Positions 51,691 to 60,987 of a stretch of DNA of 64,000 nt are shown here, piece after piece (the first letter of the stretch is position 1; each line of letters opens with the position of its first letter). Source of the DNA: Hyphomicrobiales bacterium (GTDB lineage: Bacteria > Pseudomonadota > Alphaproteobacteria > Rhizobiales > Rhizobiaceae); NCBI GenBank assembly GCA_900466475.1, contig UBMI01000021.1, positions 124,001-188,000 on the forward strand. Reading direction: 5' to 3'. The position numbers were made by a program, and so were the translations under genes. The notes beneath the pieces were generated by a model, which was not told the origin of the DNA, made no database searches, and was given only the letters and a program-made list of their open reading frames with translations.

Positions 51691-52611
51691 TTACTCTTTA
51701 TGGCCGGCCTTGCTGTTCGACCGCTCACGCATGAAGCGTTCGATGAAATCGAGAAGTTTCGTTGCAGCAAAGGAAAGCTGCCGGTCAGGCGCCACACAGA
51801 GATCCACATGAGTGCGAATGCCGGTCTTGCCGGCAAGCGGAATGGCTGAAAGCTGGCCGGCCTCGATCTCGCGGCGAACGGTCAGTGCCGGCAGCAGCGT
51901 CACGGCTGCGCCGCTCAGAACCAGCTCCTTCAGCATCTCCAGCGAACTCGTCACGAACACCGGATCGAGGCTCAGCCCTTCCTTCTCGAAGAGCGCGTCG
52001 AAAGCTTGGCGGAAACCAAAGGATTGATCGGGCAGTGCCAGAGCGTAGTCGGCGAGCTCCTTGAGCGGAATATCCTGGCGTGATGCTGCCGGGTGGTTTG
52101 GCGCTGTGATAAGATCGTAAGTGATCTCCGAACGCAGCCGCACCTTGGTACCCGACATTGGCGGCGCAAACAGGGTCACCGCAATATCGGCCTCGGCGCT
52201 GTTGACCGCTTCGACTGCGGCCCGTGCGCTGGTGATCGTCACGGCAAAACGCAGCTTGGGATATTTCAGGCTGAATTCTGCCAGCGCCGGCGCAAGCAGA
52301 TTGGCAACGGTCGCGCCGTTCGCGTAAATGTTGACGCGCCCGCGCTGTAGCCCCTTCAGGTCTTCGATCAGCTGCTGCACATGGTCGAGCTCGCGCAGCG
52401 TCCGACCCGCGCGGGCCGCCAGCAGCTCGCCCGCCGCCGTCAGCTTCACGCCACGCGCGCTGCGTTCCACCAGCGGCGCACCGAAATGATATTCGAGGTT
52501 CTCGATCTGCCGGCTGATGGCCGTCGGGGCGACATTCAGGTTTTCGGCCGCCTGACGCATGGAGTTGGTTCGCACCAGCTCGTCGAAATACATCAGCGCC
52601 CGAATCTGCAT
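51691..52611 (-). CDS. LysR family transcriptional regulator
   Basis: The 306-residue protein has an N-terminal winged helix-turn-helix (MYFDELVRTNSMRQAAENLNVAPTAISRQIENLEYHFGAPLVERSARGVKLTAAG) and a periplasmic-binding-protein-like effector domain (about 90-300). The effector is unknown. It is read in the same direction as the binding protein, 150 bp upstream of it, rather than divergent as is classical for LysR. It still is the most likely regulator of this cluster. The P1 peptidase gene lies 45 bp upstream on the same strand. Confidence 0.92.
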   Translation of the reverse strand: MQIRALMYFDELVRTNSMRQAAENLNVAPTAISRQIENLEYHFGAPLVERSARGVKLTAAGELLAARAGRTLRELDHVQQLIEDLKGLQRGRVNIYANGATVANLLAPALAEFSLKYPKLRFAVTITSARAAVEAVNSAEADIAVTLFAPPMSGTKVRLRSEITYDLITAPNHPAASRQDIPLKELADYALALPDQSFGFRQAFDALFEKEGLSLDPVFVTSSLEMLKELVLSGAAVTLLPALTVRREIEAGQLSAIPLAGKTGIRTHVDLCVAPDRQLSFAATKLLDFIERFMRERSNSKAGHKE

Positions 52612-52656
52612 TTACCTGTTCTCCGCCGTCAGGCTCTCTTCCTGTAGTCTAGGCAA

Positions 52657-53652
52657 TCAGCGCCCCGCCGCATAGCGGTCGCGCCATGCAGGCAGCGCGC
52701 TCGGCAGCGGAAGCGCCGTTGCTTCGTAGACCCCGCGCGCAATCGCCCGCGCCATCACGATCCCCGCCAGATGGCACAATTCCATCAGGCTTGCCATGTC
52801 GTTGCGCTTCTGTTTGCCGGTGGAGGCTGCAAAAATCGTGTCGCCGTCGAGTGGCAGGTGGGCTGGCAGGACCGCGCGGGCCAGTCCGTCATGCGCGGCA
52901 ATGGAAAGCCGGTGCGCTTCCGCCTTGATGAGCGACGCGTCGGTGACAACGGCGCCGATCGTCGTGGCTGTCGTTTTCACGCTCTTGAGCCGCAATCGAT
53001 GATCGATTTCCGTGGGCATGCCGAGCCCGCCGAATTCATTATTCTGCTCGAATGGGGCCGCCCAGAAATGCGGGCCTTCGCCGATAGTCGCCGTGCCCAC
53101 AGCGTTGACGGCAACGATCGCCGCGATGCGATGCCCGGTGCTGCTGACTGCACTTGCCGAGCCAAGGCCGCCCTTGAAGGTAGCAGTCGTTGCACCCGTG
53201 CCGGCTCCAACCGTGCCGAGATCAAACGCACCCTTGCGTGCGGCCCTCGCGGCCTCATAGCCCATTTCGCGGTAAGGCGAATGTATGCCCCAGCCCTTGT
53301 CGCCGCCATTCAGCAGATCCATCAGGATCGCCTGCGGTACGATCGGGATACGAACCTGGCCGACCTGGAATCCGCGCCCCATCTCGCGCAATGCCGCCTG
53401 AACGCCGCCCGCCGCATCGAGACCGAAGGCCGATCCGCCCGACAGCACGAAGGCGTCGACGGCATCGACGACCATGGAGGGATCGAGCAGCGCCGTATCG
53501 CGCCCGCCTGGTGCGCCGCCAAGCACGCTGCCGGAGGCAACTGCCGGTTCATCGAAGATGATAGTCGTGACACCGGAGCCAAGCGGCAGGTCGGTTGCGT
53601 GACCGACGGAGACGCCTTCGATATCGGTGAGGAGATTGAGAAGATCGGACAA
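52657..53652 (-). CDS. P1 (S58/DmpA-like) family peptidase
   Basis: The 331-residue member of the L-aminopeptidase/D-esterase family autocleaves to expose an N-terminal nucleophile. Markers are GSVLGGAPGGRDTALLDP, DAFVLSGGSAFGLDAAGGV, GAGTGATTATFKGGLGSAS and TTATTIGAVVTDASLIKAEAHRL. The last holds the expected self-processing site at Thr230 or Thr231. These enzymes act on N-terminal D-Ala, D-Phe or beta-amino amides. Placed directly before LysR, a peptide importer and an amidase, it suggests joint use of short D- or beta-amino peptides. Confidence 0.88.
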   Translation of the reverse strand: MSDLLNLLTDIEGVSVGHATDLPLGSGVTTIIFDEPAVASGSVLGGAPGGRDTALLDPSMVVDAVDAFVLSGGSAFGLDAAGGVQAALREMGRGFQVGQVRIPIVPQAILMDLLNGGDKGWGIHSPYREMGYEAARAARKGAFDLGTVGAGTGATTATFKGGLGSASAVSSTGHRIAAIVAVNAVGTATIGEGPHFWAAPFEQNNEFGGLGMPTEIDHRLRLKSVKTTATTIGAVVTDASLIKAEAHRLSIAAHDGLARAVLPAHLPLDGDTIFAASTGKQKRNDMASLMELCHLAGIVMARAIARGVYEATALPLPSALPAWRDRYAAGR

Positions 53653-53727
53653 GCGCGTCTCCTGTCTTGAGGGAAGCGCGCCGATAGGAAGTCAAATGCC
53701 CTCAAAAAACAAGATGGGCAAAAACAA

Positions 53728-53753
53728 GACCGGCCCGTTTTGCCGGGCCGGTC
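53728..53753 (-). terminator. Terminator of the 64-aa protein gene
   Basis: GACCGGCCCG (53728-53737) pairs with CGGGCCGGTC (53744-53753) around TTTTGC. On the minus strand the ten-base stem is followed by TTGTTTTTG. It lies 37 bp past the stop at 53790. Confidence 0.85.
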
Positions 53754-53789
53754 GGAAATCCTCTGATAGTATTAAAGCCGCGTTCTGCG

Positions 53790-53984
53790 TCAGGCATGAA
53801 GGGGCTTCGGGTGGCGGCGGGTCATCAGATCGTGAATGGCCAGCTTCACCTCGGCGGGCGAGCTGAAATGCTGCTCGTCGAGGTCATGGACATGGAATTT
53901 GACGGCGATGAATTTCAGCCGGTCTTCATCCGGAATGACGATCCCAACAGGGATGCCTGCATATTCGATAACTTCTTTTTTCAT
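53790..53984 (-). CDS. Small hypothetical protein (64 aa)
   Basis: The 64-residue protein begins MKKEVIEYAGIPVGIVIPDEDRLKFIAVKFHVHDLDEQHF and ends with a helix and a histidine-rich tail (RRHPKPLHA). AGGAG nine bases upstream of the ATG supports the start. A strong terminator follows, so it has its own transcription unit. I do not recognise the family. The beta-strand pattern followed by one helix suggests a small single-domain protein. Confidence 0.72.
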   Translation of the reverse strand: MKKEVIEYAGIPVGIVIPDEDRLKFIAVKFHVHDLDEQHFSSPAEVKLAIHDLMTRRHPKPLHA

Positions 53985-54506
53985 TACATAGAACTCCTGC
54001 CGCGCGGATGCGCAGGCTATGGCGAATTGACTTGTCTGGTACCGTTGAAAGGGGGACGATCGTCACATTCGACAGTTCGGGCGGGAGAGCGCGCCCGGAC
54101 GGTCATTGCCAAGCACAGATCGCCCAAGGACTCGTGCGAGAATTTCGATATCAATCATGTCTCGATCCTTATGTTGGCGTTGTACTTGCATGATCCCGGA
54201 AGAGCCCGGGACCCGTTGAAGCCATCTTTATAGTCTACAAACTTAGTAGAAAATAGCCGATAGCCTATAAGAAACATATTCCGAAACGTGTCAAAATATC
54301 GACGATCCGAAAAATTTCATTCCATCACATCCCGGTTTCTAGAAAGAATTCTATCACGCTTTCGTGCAACCCGTGTGACGGTTCGAGGGTCTCTCGTCAT
54401 CGCCGAGGCACAGATAGGAAGTCTGTCTGATTCCGGCAATGGGACATCTGGTTAAAAATCGGAAAGCCTCGAAAAGACCGAATTGGTTAACGGCCGAACC
54501 TCCCGC
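53985..54506. other. 522-bp AT-richer gap without a supported gene
   Basis: No reading frame here has a ribosome binding site plus coding character. The part 54230-54350 is clearly more AT-rich than its surroundings. Short inverted repeats include TCCCGG/CCGGGA at 54194-54211. The region should hold the promoter of the 64-aa protein (minus strand, near 54000) and the 3' end of the fusion gene transcript. Confidence 0.5.
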
Positions 54507-57434
54507 TTACCAGCCTTCTGCAAGCACCTTTTCCAGCATGTTTGCGAAGAAATCGGCGCTTCCTTCGGTTAGGCATAGCGGCGGCTTGATCTTCAACACA
54601 TTCAGGTGATCGCCCGTCGGCTGCATGATGACGCCGAGTTCCAGAAGCCGGTCGCAGATCGCCGCCGTCTCCTCGGTCGCCGGCTCCAGCGTCACTCTGT
54701 CGCGCACGAATTCGAGGCCGAGATAGAGGCCCATGCCATGCACTGCGCCCACGATCGGGTAACTGTCGATCAGTGCCGCAAGCCGTGCCTTCAGATGGTC
54801 GCCTACCTCCCGGGCATTGTCCTGCAACCGCTCCTCGGCCATGACGTCGAGAACGGTCATGCCGGCAACGCAACTGACCGGGCTTCCGCCGGACGAAGAG
54901 AAGAAATAGCCTTCCTTTTCCAGCGAAGCGGCAATCTCCTTCGTCGTGATGACGGCGCCGAGCGGATGGCCGTCGCCCATGCCCTTGGCGATGGTGATGA
55001 TATCGGGCACGACGCCTTGCTGCTCGAAGCCCCAGAAAAAATGACCGAGCCGTCCATAGCCGACCTGCACCTCGTCGGCGATGCAGAGCCCGCCGCGCTC
55101 GCGCACCTGCCGATAGATTTCCGTCAGATAGCCGTCGGGCAGGGGTATGCCGCCGGCATTGCCGTATACGGATTCGGCAATGAAGCCGGCCAGTCCCTCG
55201 CCCTTGGCATCGATGGCCTCCAGCACCGGCGTCAAGGTGCCGAGATAGTCCGCAGTCGACTCCGGCCCGCGGAACTGGCCGCGATAGGTATTGGGCGACA
55301 CGACGGCATGAACCCAGTCCGGCCTTGTCGTCAGCGCTTGCGGATTGTCTGCGATGGAGGTGGAGACCGCGTCGCTTGCCATCGACCAGCCGTGGTAACC
55401 TTCCAGCAGGCATAGCATGTTGCGTTGGCCGCTATGCGCCCAGGCAAGCCGCAGCGCCAGATCATTGGCTTCCGAACCGCTATTGACGAGGAACACGGCA
55501 TCCATCCCGTCGGGCGCCAGCGATGCGAGGCTCTCGGAGAATTCCGCGACTGCGGCATAGTGGAAGCGTGAGTTGGTGTTCAGCATCAGCCATTGCTGGC
55601 TGATCGCTTCCGCCATGCGTGGATGACCATGGCCGAGGATCGTGACATTGTTGACCATGTCGAGATAGGCGCGTCCCTCGATATCGAAGAGATGCTCCTT
55701 CCAGCCGCGCTCGATCCGTGGCGGATGCGCATAATAATTCTTCTGCGGACTGGCGAAATGCGCCCGCCGCAGTTCGAGAAGAGCCGATGTTTCAGGTTTT
55801 GGCGCATCGGCGCCCGGACCAATCAGCACTGAAGGCGAGGGGCAGAGGGCGGACCACGCTTCGGCTTGTTCCGGCGCGGCAAAGAGTGGCGGTTCGAAGC
55901 CGGCGATGCTGCAAAGCTGCAGGCGCAATCCGCCGAGCGAAGACGTCTCGCCGGAGACCGTACCGAGTGTTTGACCAGCGGCGATCTCGCTTCCATCCTC
56001 GACGGAAAGGTCGATGCCATCGATATGTAGTTTCATGTCCCCGCCGGTGAGGACGAGATGCTGGTCGTACCAGGTGATCCGACCGGCAAAGGGTGCAGCA
56101 ACGACGCTGCTGGCTGCGAGGCAGACATCCATATGTAGCGCATAGGTTGCCTGGGCTTTTGCATGGTGCAGGCCGGCGCGGGACAGGCGATATTCACCGT
56201 AGCGGGTTGCCGCGGTTCCCGATTCCGCCGCTGCGCGCGCAAGCAGACGCCAGTCCATGTCGGCCGCCAGCCAGTTGCCGTCGGAAAAATGCGGGCTCTG
56301 CACGCCGAGATCGACATAGGCAATCGACGCGGGATCGATCTCTGGCAGGAGCGGCTGCCAGTCTGCCGTATCGACATCGGCAATATGAAGACCGGCTGTT
56401 TTCAGGATGGCCGCTTCCATCAGTTCGAACGGCACGGACATTGCCGTATCGAAGATGCGCCGTTCGCCCTCCAGATTTCCTCTGACATAATCATTGTCGG
56501 GATCGATCGAGATCTGCTGTTCGCTGCTGGCGACGAGGATGACGGCGCGCGCCACGATGAGCGGCCAGAGTGCCTTCAGCTCTTCCTCGATCAACGGGTA
56601 AATCTCGTGATAGGCCTTCACGGCCGGCAGGATGTGAAAGGGATCACCATCTGCCTGATGCAGCAGAGAGGCACAGGTCACGGCAAGGTCGCCGACCAGC
56701 CAGCCGCGAATGATGTCGCCGAAGTCGATCACACCATCGGGAACAGGCCGCCCATGCGCATCGGGACGGCTGACGACATTGTCATCCGTCACGTCATGAT
56801 GAACCGCCTGAAGCCGCAGCGACGGTGCAAGTGGCTGGATGCGGCGCACGGCCATGACCATCGTCTTCGCGATCCTGTCACGAGCGGCGCTGTCGCTAAT
56901 GGAAGACAACAACTGCACGGCAACAGGTCCGGCGCGGCGCAAATCCCATTGCAGGCTGCGGTCCAGTCCCGGATGGGTGAAATCGGCAAGTGCTGCCGCC
57001 AATCTCGCGCAGAGCGCGCCGAGGGCCGCGACCGAGGCCGGCGCCAGATAGGCGCGGTGCGTCAGGCCATCTCCTTCGAGAAATTCGAGCAGCCGGACCT
57101 GGTAATCCTGTTCTCGCACACTGACGGGGACGATCTCGTGGCCCTCGGTGGAAGCCATCACGTTTGGAACACGTGGCGCATCCGCCTTGGCGCGCAGATG
57201 ATGGAGCGCCGCATTCTGCGCTTCGAGCTCCTGGGTCTCGTAGGCGGCATGGCAGATCTTCAGCACATAGCGGCCGTCTTCCGTGTCGAGCCGGTAATTG
57301 CGATCCTGCTGGCTGCCGAGCTCCGACAGCGTGCCGGAAAGCCCGTAATGAGTAAGGAGGATATCCGCGGCCTCGGAAGCGGTAACATCGGGGCGCGGTA
57401 GCGCCATCCGGTCAAGAAGCGCTTCGTCGGTCAT
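54507..57434 (-). CDS. Trifunctional-looking fusion: APH-type kinase, M23-like domain, class III PLP enzyme
   Basis: The 975-residue protein has three parts. About 25-330 is an APH/choline-kinase-like domain with Lys59 (YVLKI), HHDVTDDN at 213-219 and the DFG-like IDFGD at 236-240. About 430-520 resembles an M23/lysostaphin or biotinyl-type beta domain (VVAAPFAGRITWYD ... GSEIAAGQTLGTVSG) without the full zinc-ligand set. About 550-970 is a class III aminotransferase fold: NSGSEANDLALRLA, DEVQVGYGR with Asp787, and PLP Lys817 in TIAKGMGDGH. In animals separate proteins of these kinds are hydroxylysine kinase and phospholyases of phosphohydroxylysine or phosphoethanolamine. A kinase plus phospho-lyase for a hydroxylated amine is therefore likelier than transamination. 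GGAGG six bases upstream selects the ATG at 57434. Confidence 0.85.
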   Translation of the reverse strand: MTDEALLDRMALPRPDVTASEAADILLTHYGLSGTLSELGSQQDRNYRLDTEDGRYVLKICHAAYETQELEAQNAALHHLRAKADAPRVPNVMASTEGHEIVPVSVREQDYQVRLLEFLEGDGLTHRAYLAPASVAALGALCARLAAALADFTHPGLDRSLQWDLRRAGPVAVQLLSSISDSAARDRIAKTMVMAVRRIQPLAPSLRLQAVHHDVTDDNVVSRPDAHGRPVPDGVIDFGDIIRGWLVGDLAVTCASLLHQADGDPFHILPAVKAYHEIYPLIEEELKALWPLIVARAVILVASSEQQISIDPDNDYVRGNLEGERRIFDTAMSVPFELMEAAILKTAGLHIADVDTADWQPLLPEIDPASIAYVDLGVQSPHFSDGNWLAADMDWRLLARAAAESGTAATRYGEYRLSRAGLHHAKAQATYALHMDVCLAASSVVAAPFAGRITWYDQHLVLTGGDMKLHIDGIDLSVEDGSEIAAGQTLGTVSGETSSLGGLRLQLCSIAGFEPPLFAAPEQAEAWSALCPSPSVLIGPGADAPKPETSALLELRRAHFASPQKNYYAHPPRIERGWKEHLFDIEGRAYLDMVNNVTILGHGHPRMAEAISQQWLMLNTNSRFHYAAVAEFSESLASLAPDGMDAVFLVNSGSEANDLALRLAWAHSGQRNMLCLLEGYHGWSMASDAVSTSIADNPQALTTRPDWVHAVVSPNTYRGQFRGPESTADYLGTLTPVLEAIDAKGEGLAGFIAESVYGNAGGIPLPDGYLTEIYRQVRERGGLCIADEVQVGYGRLGHFFWGFEQQGVVPDIITIAKGMGDGHPLGAVITTKEIAASLEKEGYFFSSSGGSPVSCVAGMTVLDVMAEERLQDNAREVGDHLKARLAALIDSYPIVGAVHGMGLYLGLEFVRDRVTLEPATEETAAICDRLLELGVIMQPTGDHLNVLKIKPPLCLTEGSADFFANMLEKVLAEGW

Positions 57435-57546
57435 GGCACCCCTCCGCGGCATGATTCGATTACCTAATGAAACAGATAATCAAGCACTTGCCGACAAGCA
57501 ACGGAAGATTGTGCCAGCTGAGGATTGGAAGGAGTGGGTCCTTGGT

Positions 57547-58431
57547 TCAACCCATGCGTTCGGAGGCGTAGCTTCCGGGGCTGGCGGGGAAGACGATCGT
57601 ACGGTTGCCGTTGAGGAAGACGCGCCGGTGGATATGCGCATGGATGGCGCGCGCCAGTACCTGGCTCTCGACATCGCGGCCGATCGACACATAGTCTTCG
57701 GCGCTTTGTGCATGGGTAATGCGGGCCGTGTCCTGCTCGATGATCGGGCCTTCGTCGAGATCGGCCGTCACGTAATGCGCCGTGGCACCGATCAGCTTTA
57801 CGCCACGCTCATAGGCCTGCTTGTAAGGGTTGGCGCCCTTGAAGCTCGGCAGGAAGGAGTGGTGGATGTTGATGATGCGGCCCGACATCTTCTTGCACAT
57901 GGCATCGGAGAGAACCTGCATGTAGCGGGCAAGCACGATGAGTTCGGTGCCCGTCTGCTCGACGATGTCGAGGATCTGGGCTTCGGCCTGCGGCTTGTTT
58001 TCCTTCGTCACCTTGATGTGGTGGAAGGGAATGTCGTGGTTGACCACAACCTTCTGGTATTCGAAATGGTTGGAGACGACGCCGACGATATCGATCGGCA
58101 GCGCGCCGATCTTCCAGCGGTAGAGCAGGTCGTTGAGACAGTGGCCGAAGCGGGAGACCATCAGAAGCACCTTCAGGCGCTCGCTCCCATCATGTACTTC
58201 CGCGTCCATGCCGAACTTCTCGTAGATCGGCTTGAAGCCTTCGCGGATCTCGGCAAGCGACACACCCTCTTCCGAAATGAAGCTGACGCGCATGAAGAAC
58301 TTGCCGGTATCGAGGTCGTCGAACTGCGAACTATCGATGATGTTGCAACCCTTTTCGGCGAGGTAGGTCGAAATCGCCGCCACGACGCCGCGCGTCGACT
58401 TGCAGGTTACCGTCAATACATAGTCCGTCAT
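57547..58431 (-). CDS. purU: Formyltetrahydrofolate deformylase
   Basis: PurU hydrolyses 10-formyl-THF to formate and THF, balancing one-carbon pools. The 294-residue protein has an N-terminal ACT domain (DYVLTVTCKSTRGVVAAISTYLAEKGCNIIDSSQFDD) and a formyltransferase-like domain. The catalytic triad is in the segment RIINIHHSFLPSF (Asn/His) and in YVTADLDEGPII (Asp). Rhizobial copies often lie beside C1 or amine catabolic genes. Here the fusion gene follows 112 bp downstream, so co-regulation is possible. Confidence 0.94.
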   Translation of the reverse strand: MTDYVLTVTCKSTRGVVAAISTYLAEKGCNIIDSSQFDDLDTGKFFMRVSFISEEGVSLAEIREGFKPIYEKFGMDAEVHDGSERLKVLLMVSRFGHCLNDLLYRWKIGALPIDIVGVVSNHFEYQKVVVNHDIPFHHIKVTKENKPQAEAQILDIVEQTGTELIVLARYMQVLSDAMCKKMSGRIINIHHSFLPSFKGANPYKQAYERGVKLIGATAHYVTADLDEGPIIEQDTARITHAQSAEDYVSIGRDVESQVLARAIHAHIHRRVFLNGNRTIVFPASPGSYASERMG

Positions 58432-58644
58432 GTCCTCTTCCCTCTCTCCAGCCGCCGGCCGTGCTTAGATCAAAGCCGCAGCCGCGAACAGGCCGGCAAG
58501 CTTTCATTTCTGCAATAAATTGCAAGCCGAACCTTCATGCCTGCGGCATTTGCTTTCATGACCGCAAGCTTATGACACGCCACGCAGAACTCCGTTCTGC
58601 CTGCGCCGTTCGAAATCCCGTCCTCGCCTTCTGATAGTTTGAGG

Positions 58645-59661
58645 TCAGGTGGCTGGCCGGCTGGCGATCCGGACTTTTCTGCGTGGGGTGATGATTTCGT
58701 GAATGATCGCTCCCACGATGGAAGAGAGCACGAGGCATAGGATCACGAAGATGACAGGCTGCTGAAGCACGCCGATCGGGAAATGATTGGCGATGATCCG
58801 GAGAAACGCCAGTGTGAAGGCATGCGTGATGTAGATCTCGTAGGAGGCGTCGCCGAGATAGTTGAGCCAGCGGACAAAGGGAAGTTTCGAAAAATCGATG
58901 GAAACAGCGCTATAGACGATGAAGACTGCCGGTATGCCCCATGCATAATAACGATCCTCGGGCCGCACCAGATCCTCGTTGATGAAGAGGAAGGCGAAGC
59001 CGACAGCAAGCAAAACCCAGGCCCAGTGCTGCGGCAGCAGCAGCTTCTGGCCATAGAGCCAGCCGAGCGCCGCGCCGGCCAGGAATTCCAGGATGATGGG
59101 TTGGCCGTAGAATTTGGTGGCGGTCGTTTCCGGCAGCAGGTGGCAGACGATCAGGATGGCTGCAAAGACGCCGAAGAGGGCCGGCAGCCGATAGTCCTCG
59201 CGGATCGGCAACAGCAGCGCGAAGACGAAATAGAAGAACATCTCGTAATTCAGCGTCCAGCCGGGCACGATGACCGGCGCGATCATCGTCGGGTCGACCG
59301 GATTGATCCACGGCAGGAACAGCATCGAGGCCATGAGATGCGGCAGATCGAAAGCGGTAGACTTGAGAAGCGACGGCGCGATAAGCGCGACAGCCGCCGA
59401 AAATAGCGTCGCCAGCCAGTAGAGCGGCACGATCCTCTTGGCGCGCTTGCGTGCGAAATCGGCCGGCGTCATGCTTCGCCCGCTTGTCGTCAGCCACATT
59501 ACGAAGCCGCTGAGCACGAAGAAGATATCGACACCCGTTTCGCCATAAATGAACGAGGTCGCGTCGATGGCGGGATTGACCTTGGCAAGCTGCAGAATGG
59601 CATGGAAAAAAACGACCATCAGCGCCGCGATGGCACGCAGATATTGCAGCTGGACAAGCAT
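58645..59661 (-). CDS. Acyltransferase 3 family membrane protein (OafA/YrhL-like)
   Basis: The 338-residue polytopic inner-membrane acyltransferase has about ten helices. It has the N-terminal family pattern MLVQLQYLRAIAALMVVFFHAI (with the conserved His), GVDIFFVLSGFVMWLTTSGR, and the RAKRIVPLYWLATL Arg motif. Such enzymes acetylate or succinylate sugars of surface polysaccharides. A TTG start at 59718 would overlap the polymerase gene by four bases; the ATG at 59661 fits the family N terminus and has GGGAG upstream. It is the last gene of a minus-strand polysaccharide set. Confidence 0.9.
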   Translation of the reverse strand: MLVQLQYLRAIAALMVVFFHAILQLAKVNPAIDATSFIYGETGVDIFFVLSGFVMWLTTSGRSMTPADFARKRAKRIVPLYWLATLFSAAVALIAPSLLKSTAFDLPHLMASMLFLPWINPVDPTMIAPVIVPGWTLNYEMFFYFVFALLLPIREDYRLPALFGVFAAILIVCHLLPETTATKFYGQPIILEFLAGAALGWLYGQKLLLPQHWAWVLLAVGFAFLFINEDLVRPEDRYYAWGIPAVFIVYSAVSIDFSKLPFVRWLNYLGDASYEIYITHAFTLAFLRIIANHFPIGVLQQPVIFVILCLVLSSIVGAIIHEIITPRRKVRIASRPAT

Positions 59662-59714
59662 CTGATGTCTTGCTCCCACAGGCTTTGCGGATCGGCCCTC
59701 GGCAGGCCGCTTCG

Positions 59715-60986
59715 TCAACTCAATACATTTGCCGGACGATCCTGCCGGATGCGTGGCGTGTCGCGGAAACGCATGAACCCGATGACAAGCCAGAGAAGGC
59801 CGGCGATCTTCATCGAGAAGATTGCCGTTCCCCCGATCATCATATTCAGAAAAATGAAAAGAGAAAGTGAATGGGCGCAGCGCTTCTGCGCCGGGCTGGT
59901 GCCCGCGGGAAACAGACAGACGAACAGCCAGAAGGCGATGACTCCGAAGACCGTGGCGCCGTAGACGAGATAGACGTAGCCGCTGTCGGCGAATTCGGCG
60001 ACTTTATCGACCGAAAGCCCGAGGATCGCCAGCGGATCGAGATCCATCAGCTTCTTCATCGTCAGATTGATGCGCCCGGTGAAATTGTCGCCGATCGCAT
60101 TGGGGTCCTTTATGTAGACGAGGAAGCCGGCGCAAACGATGAGCGGCATCAGCGCCAGATTGAAGGCCTTGGGGATTTTCGGAAAGACGAAGTAACCGCC
60201 GATACAGCAGATGCAGAAGATGAGCATCGTGCGGGTGTCGTTTGTCGTGAGGATCAGCAGCGCTGTCGCAATGGCGAGCGCCCGGTCGAGCCGCGTCAGC
60301 CGGTCCCACATCGAAATAAGGTAGACCGCGATCACGCCGCAGAAATTGGCAAGCGACACCTGCTCCAGGAAGATCGACGAGGAGCGGTGGTCGATGATGC
60401 CGAAGGAGAATCGGCCGGGAAAACCGAGCGCATTCTGAAACAGGCCGGTCGTGTTGAAACTGAGCGGCTTTAGCCCGCGCGTGTTTGCGAAATAGTCCGA
60501 GGGATGCACGATACTGACATAGAAGGGCACGCTGATGATCTCGAAGATCAGGAACAGCAGCACCATGAAACAGGCCACCCGGAAGATCAGTTTGAGCGTC
60601 CGCTCGTTGCACCAGCCGCCAAGACCCGTGAAGCAGAAGATGATCAGGACGTTGCGGAGATGATCGATAAAGGCCATGCGGTTGATCGCGCTGACATAGA
60701 TCGTCACGATCAGCGTGAAGAGCATGAACAGGAAGGCTGGAAGGTCTTCCTCATAAATCCCCTTGTGCAGGATGTAGATGATTGCGCTTGCCATGATCAG
60801 GCCTTCGCTGGCCGCCACATGCGTCATCGAGAGTGGCATGACGTTGTGGTTTATGAAGGCCAGGATGCCGTTATAGAGAACCGAGAGCAGCCCGAGGATC
60901 AGAACGGGATAATCGAGACGCGAAGCCGGGCTGGTTGCATCGGCAACCGTTTCGAATCTTGTACCTGTCTCTCCGACTGCTGCCAT
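59715..60986 (-). CDS. O-antigen ligase/polymerase-like membrane protein (Wzy/ExoQ-like)
   Basis: The 423-residue inner-membrane protein has about ten to twelve helices and a larger periplasmic loop (about 165-215: VHPSDYFANTRGLKPLSFNTTGLFQNALGFPGRFSFGIIDHRSSS). The helix pattern and loop place it in the O-antigen ligase/polymerase superfamily, where sequence similarity is poor. The gene is tightly spaced (one base) after the GH5 gene and followed by the acyltransferase. Polymerising exopolysaccharide repeats is the likely role, by analogy with ExoQ. Confidence 0.78.
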   Translation of the reverse strand: MAAVGETGTRFETVADATSPASRLDYPVLILGLLSVLYNGILAFINHNVMPLSMTHVAASEGLIMASAIIYILHKGIYEEDLPAFLFMLFTLIVTIYVSAINRMAFIDHLRNVLIIFCFTGLGGWCNERTLKLIFRVACFMVLLFLIFEIISVPFYVSIVHPSDYFANTRGLKPLSFNTTGLFQNALGFPGRFSFGIIDHRSSSIFLEQVSLANFCGVIAVYLISMWDRLTRLDRALAIATALLILTTNDTRTMLIFCICCIGGYFVFPKIPKAFNLALMPLIVCAGFLVYIKDPNAIGDNFTGRINLTMKKLMDLDPLAILGLSVDKVAEFADSGYVYLVYGATVFGVIAFWLFVCLFPAGTSPAQKRCAHSLSLFIFLNMMIGGTAIFSMKIAGLLWLVIGFMRFRDTPRIRQDRPANVLS

Positions 60987-60987
60987 G

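Noticed and set aside
54194..54211. TCCCGG/CCGGGA stem as a terminator
   Set aside because: No T-run on either strand and no gene ends nearby in the right direction.
56163..57401. 412-codon frame opposite the kinase part of the fusion gene
   Set aside because: Shadow frame; the minus-strand protein shows the kinase motifs.
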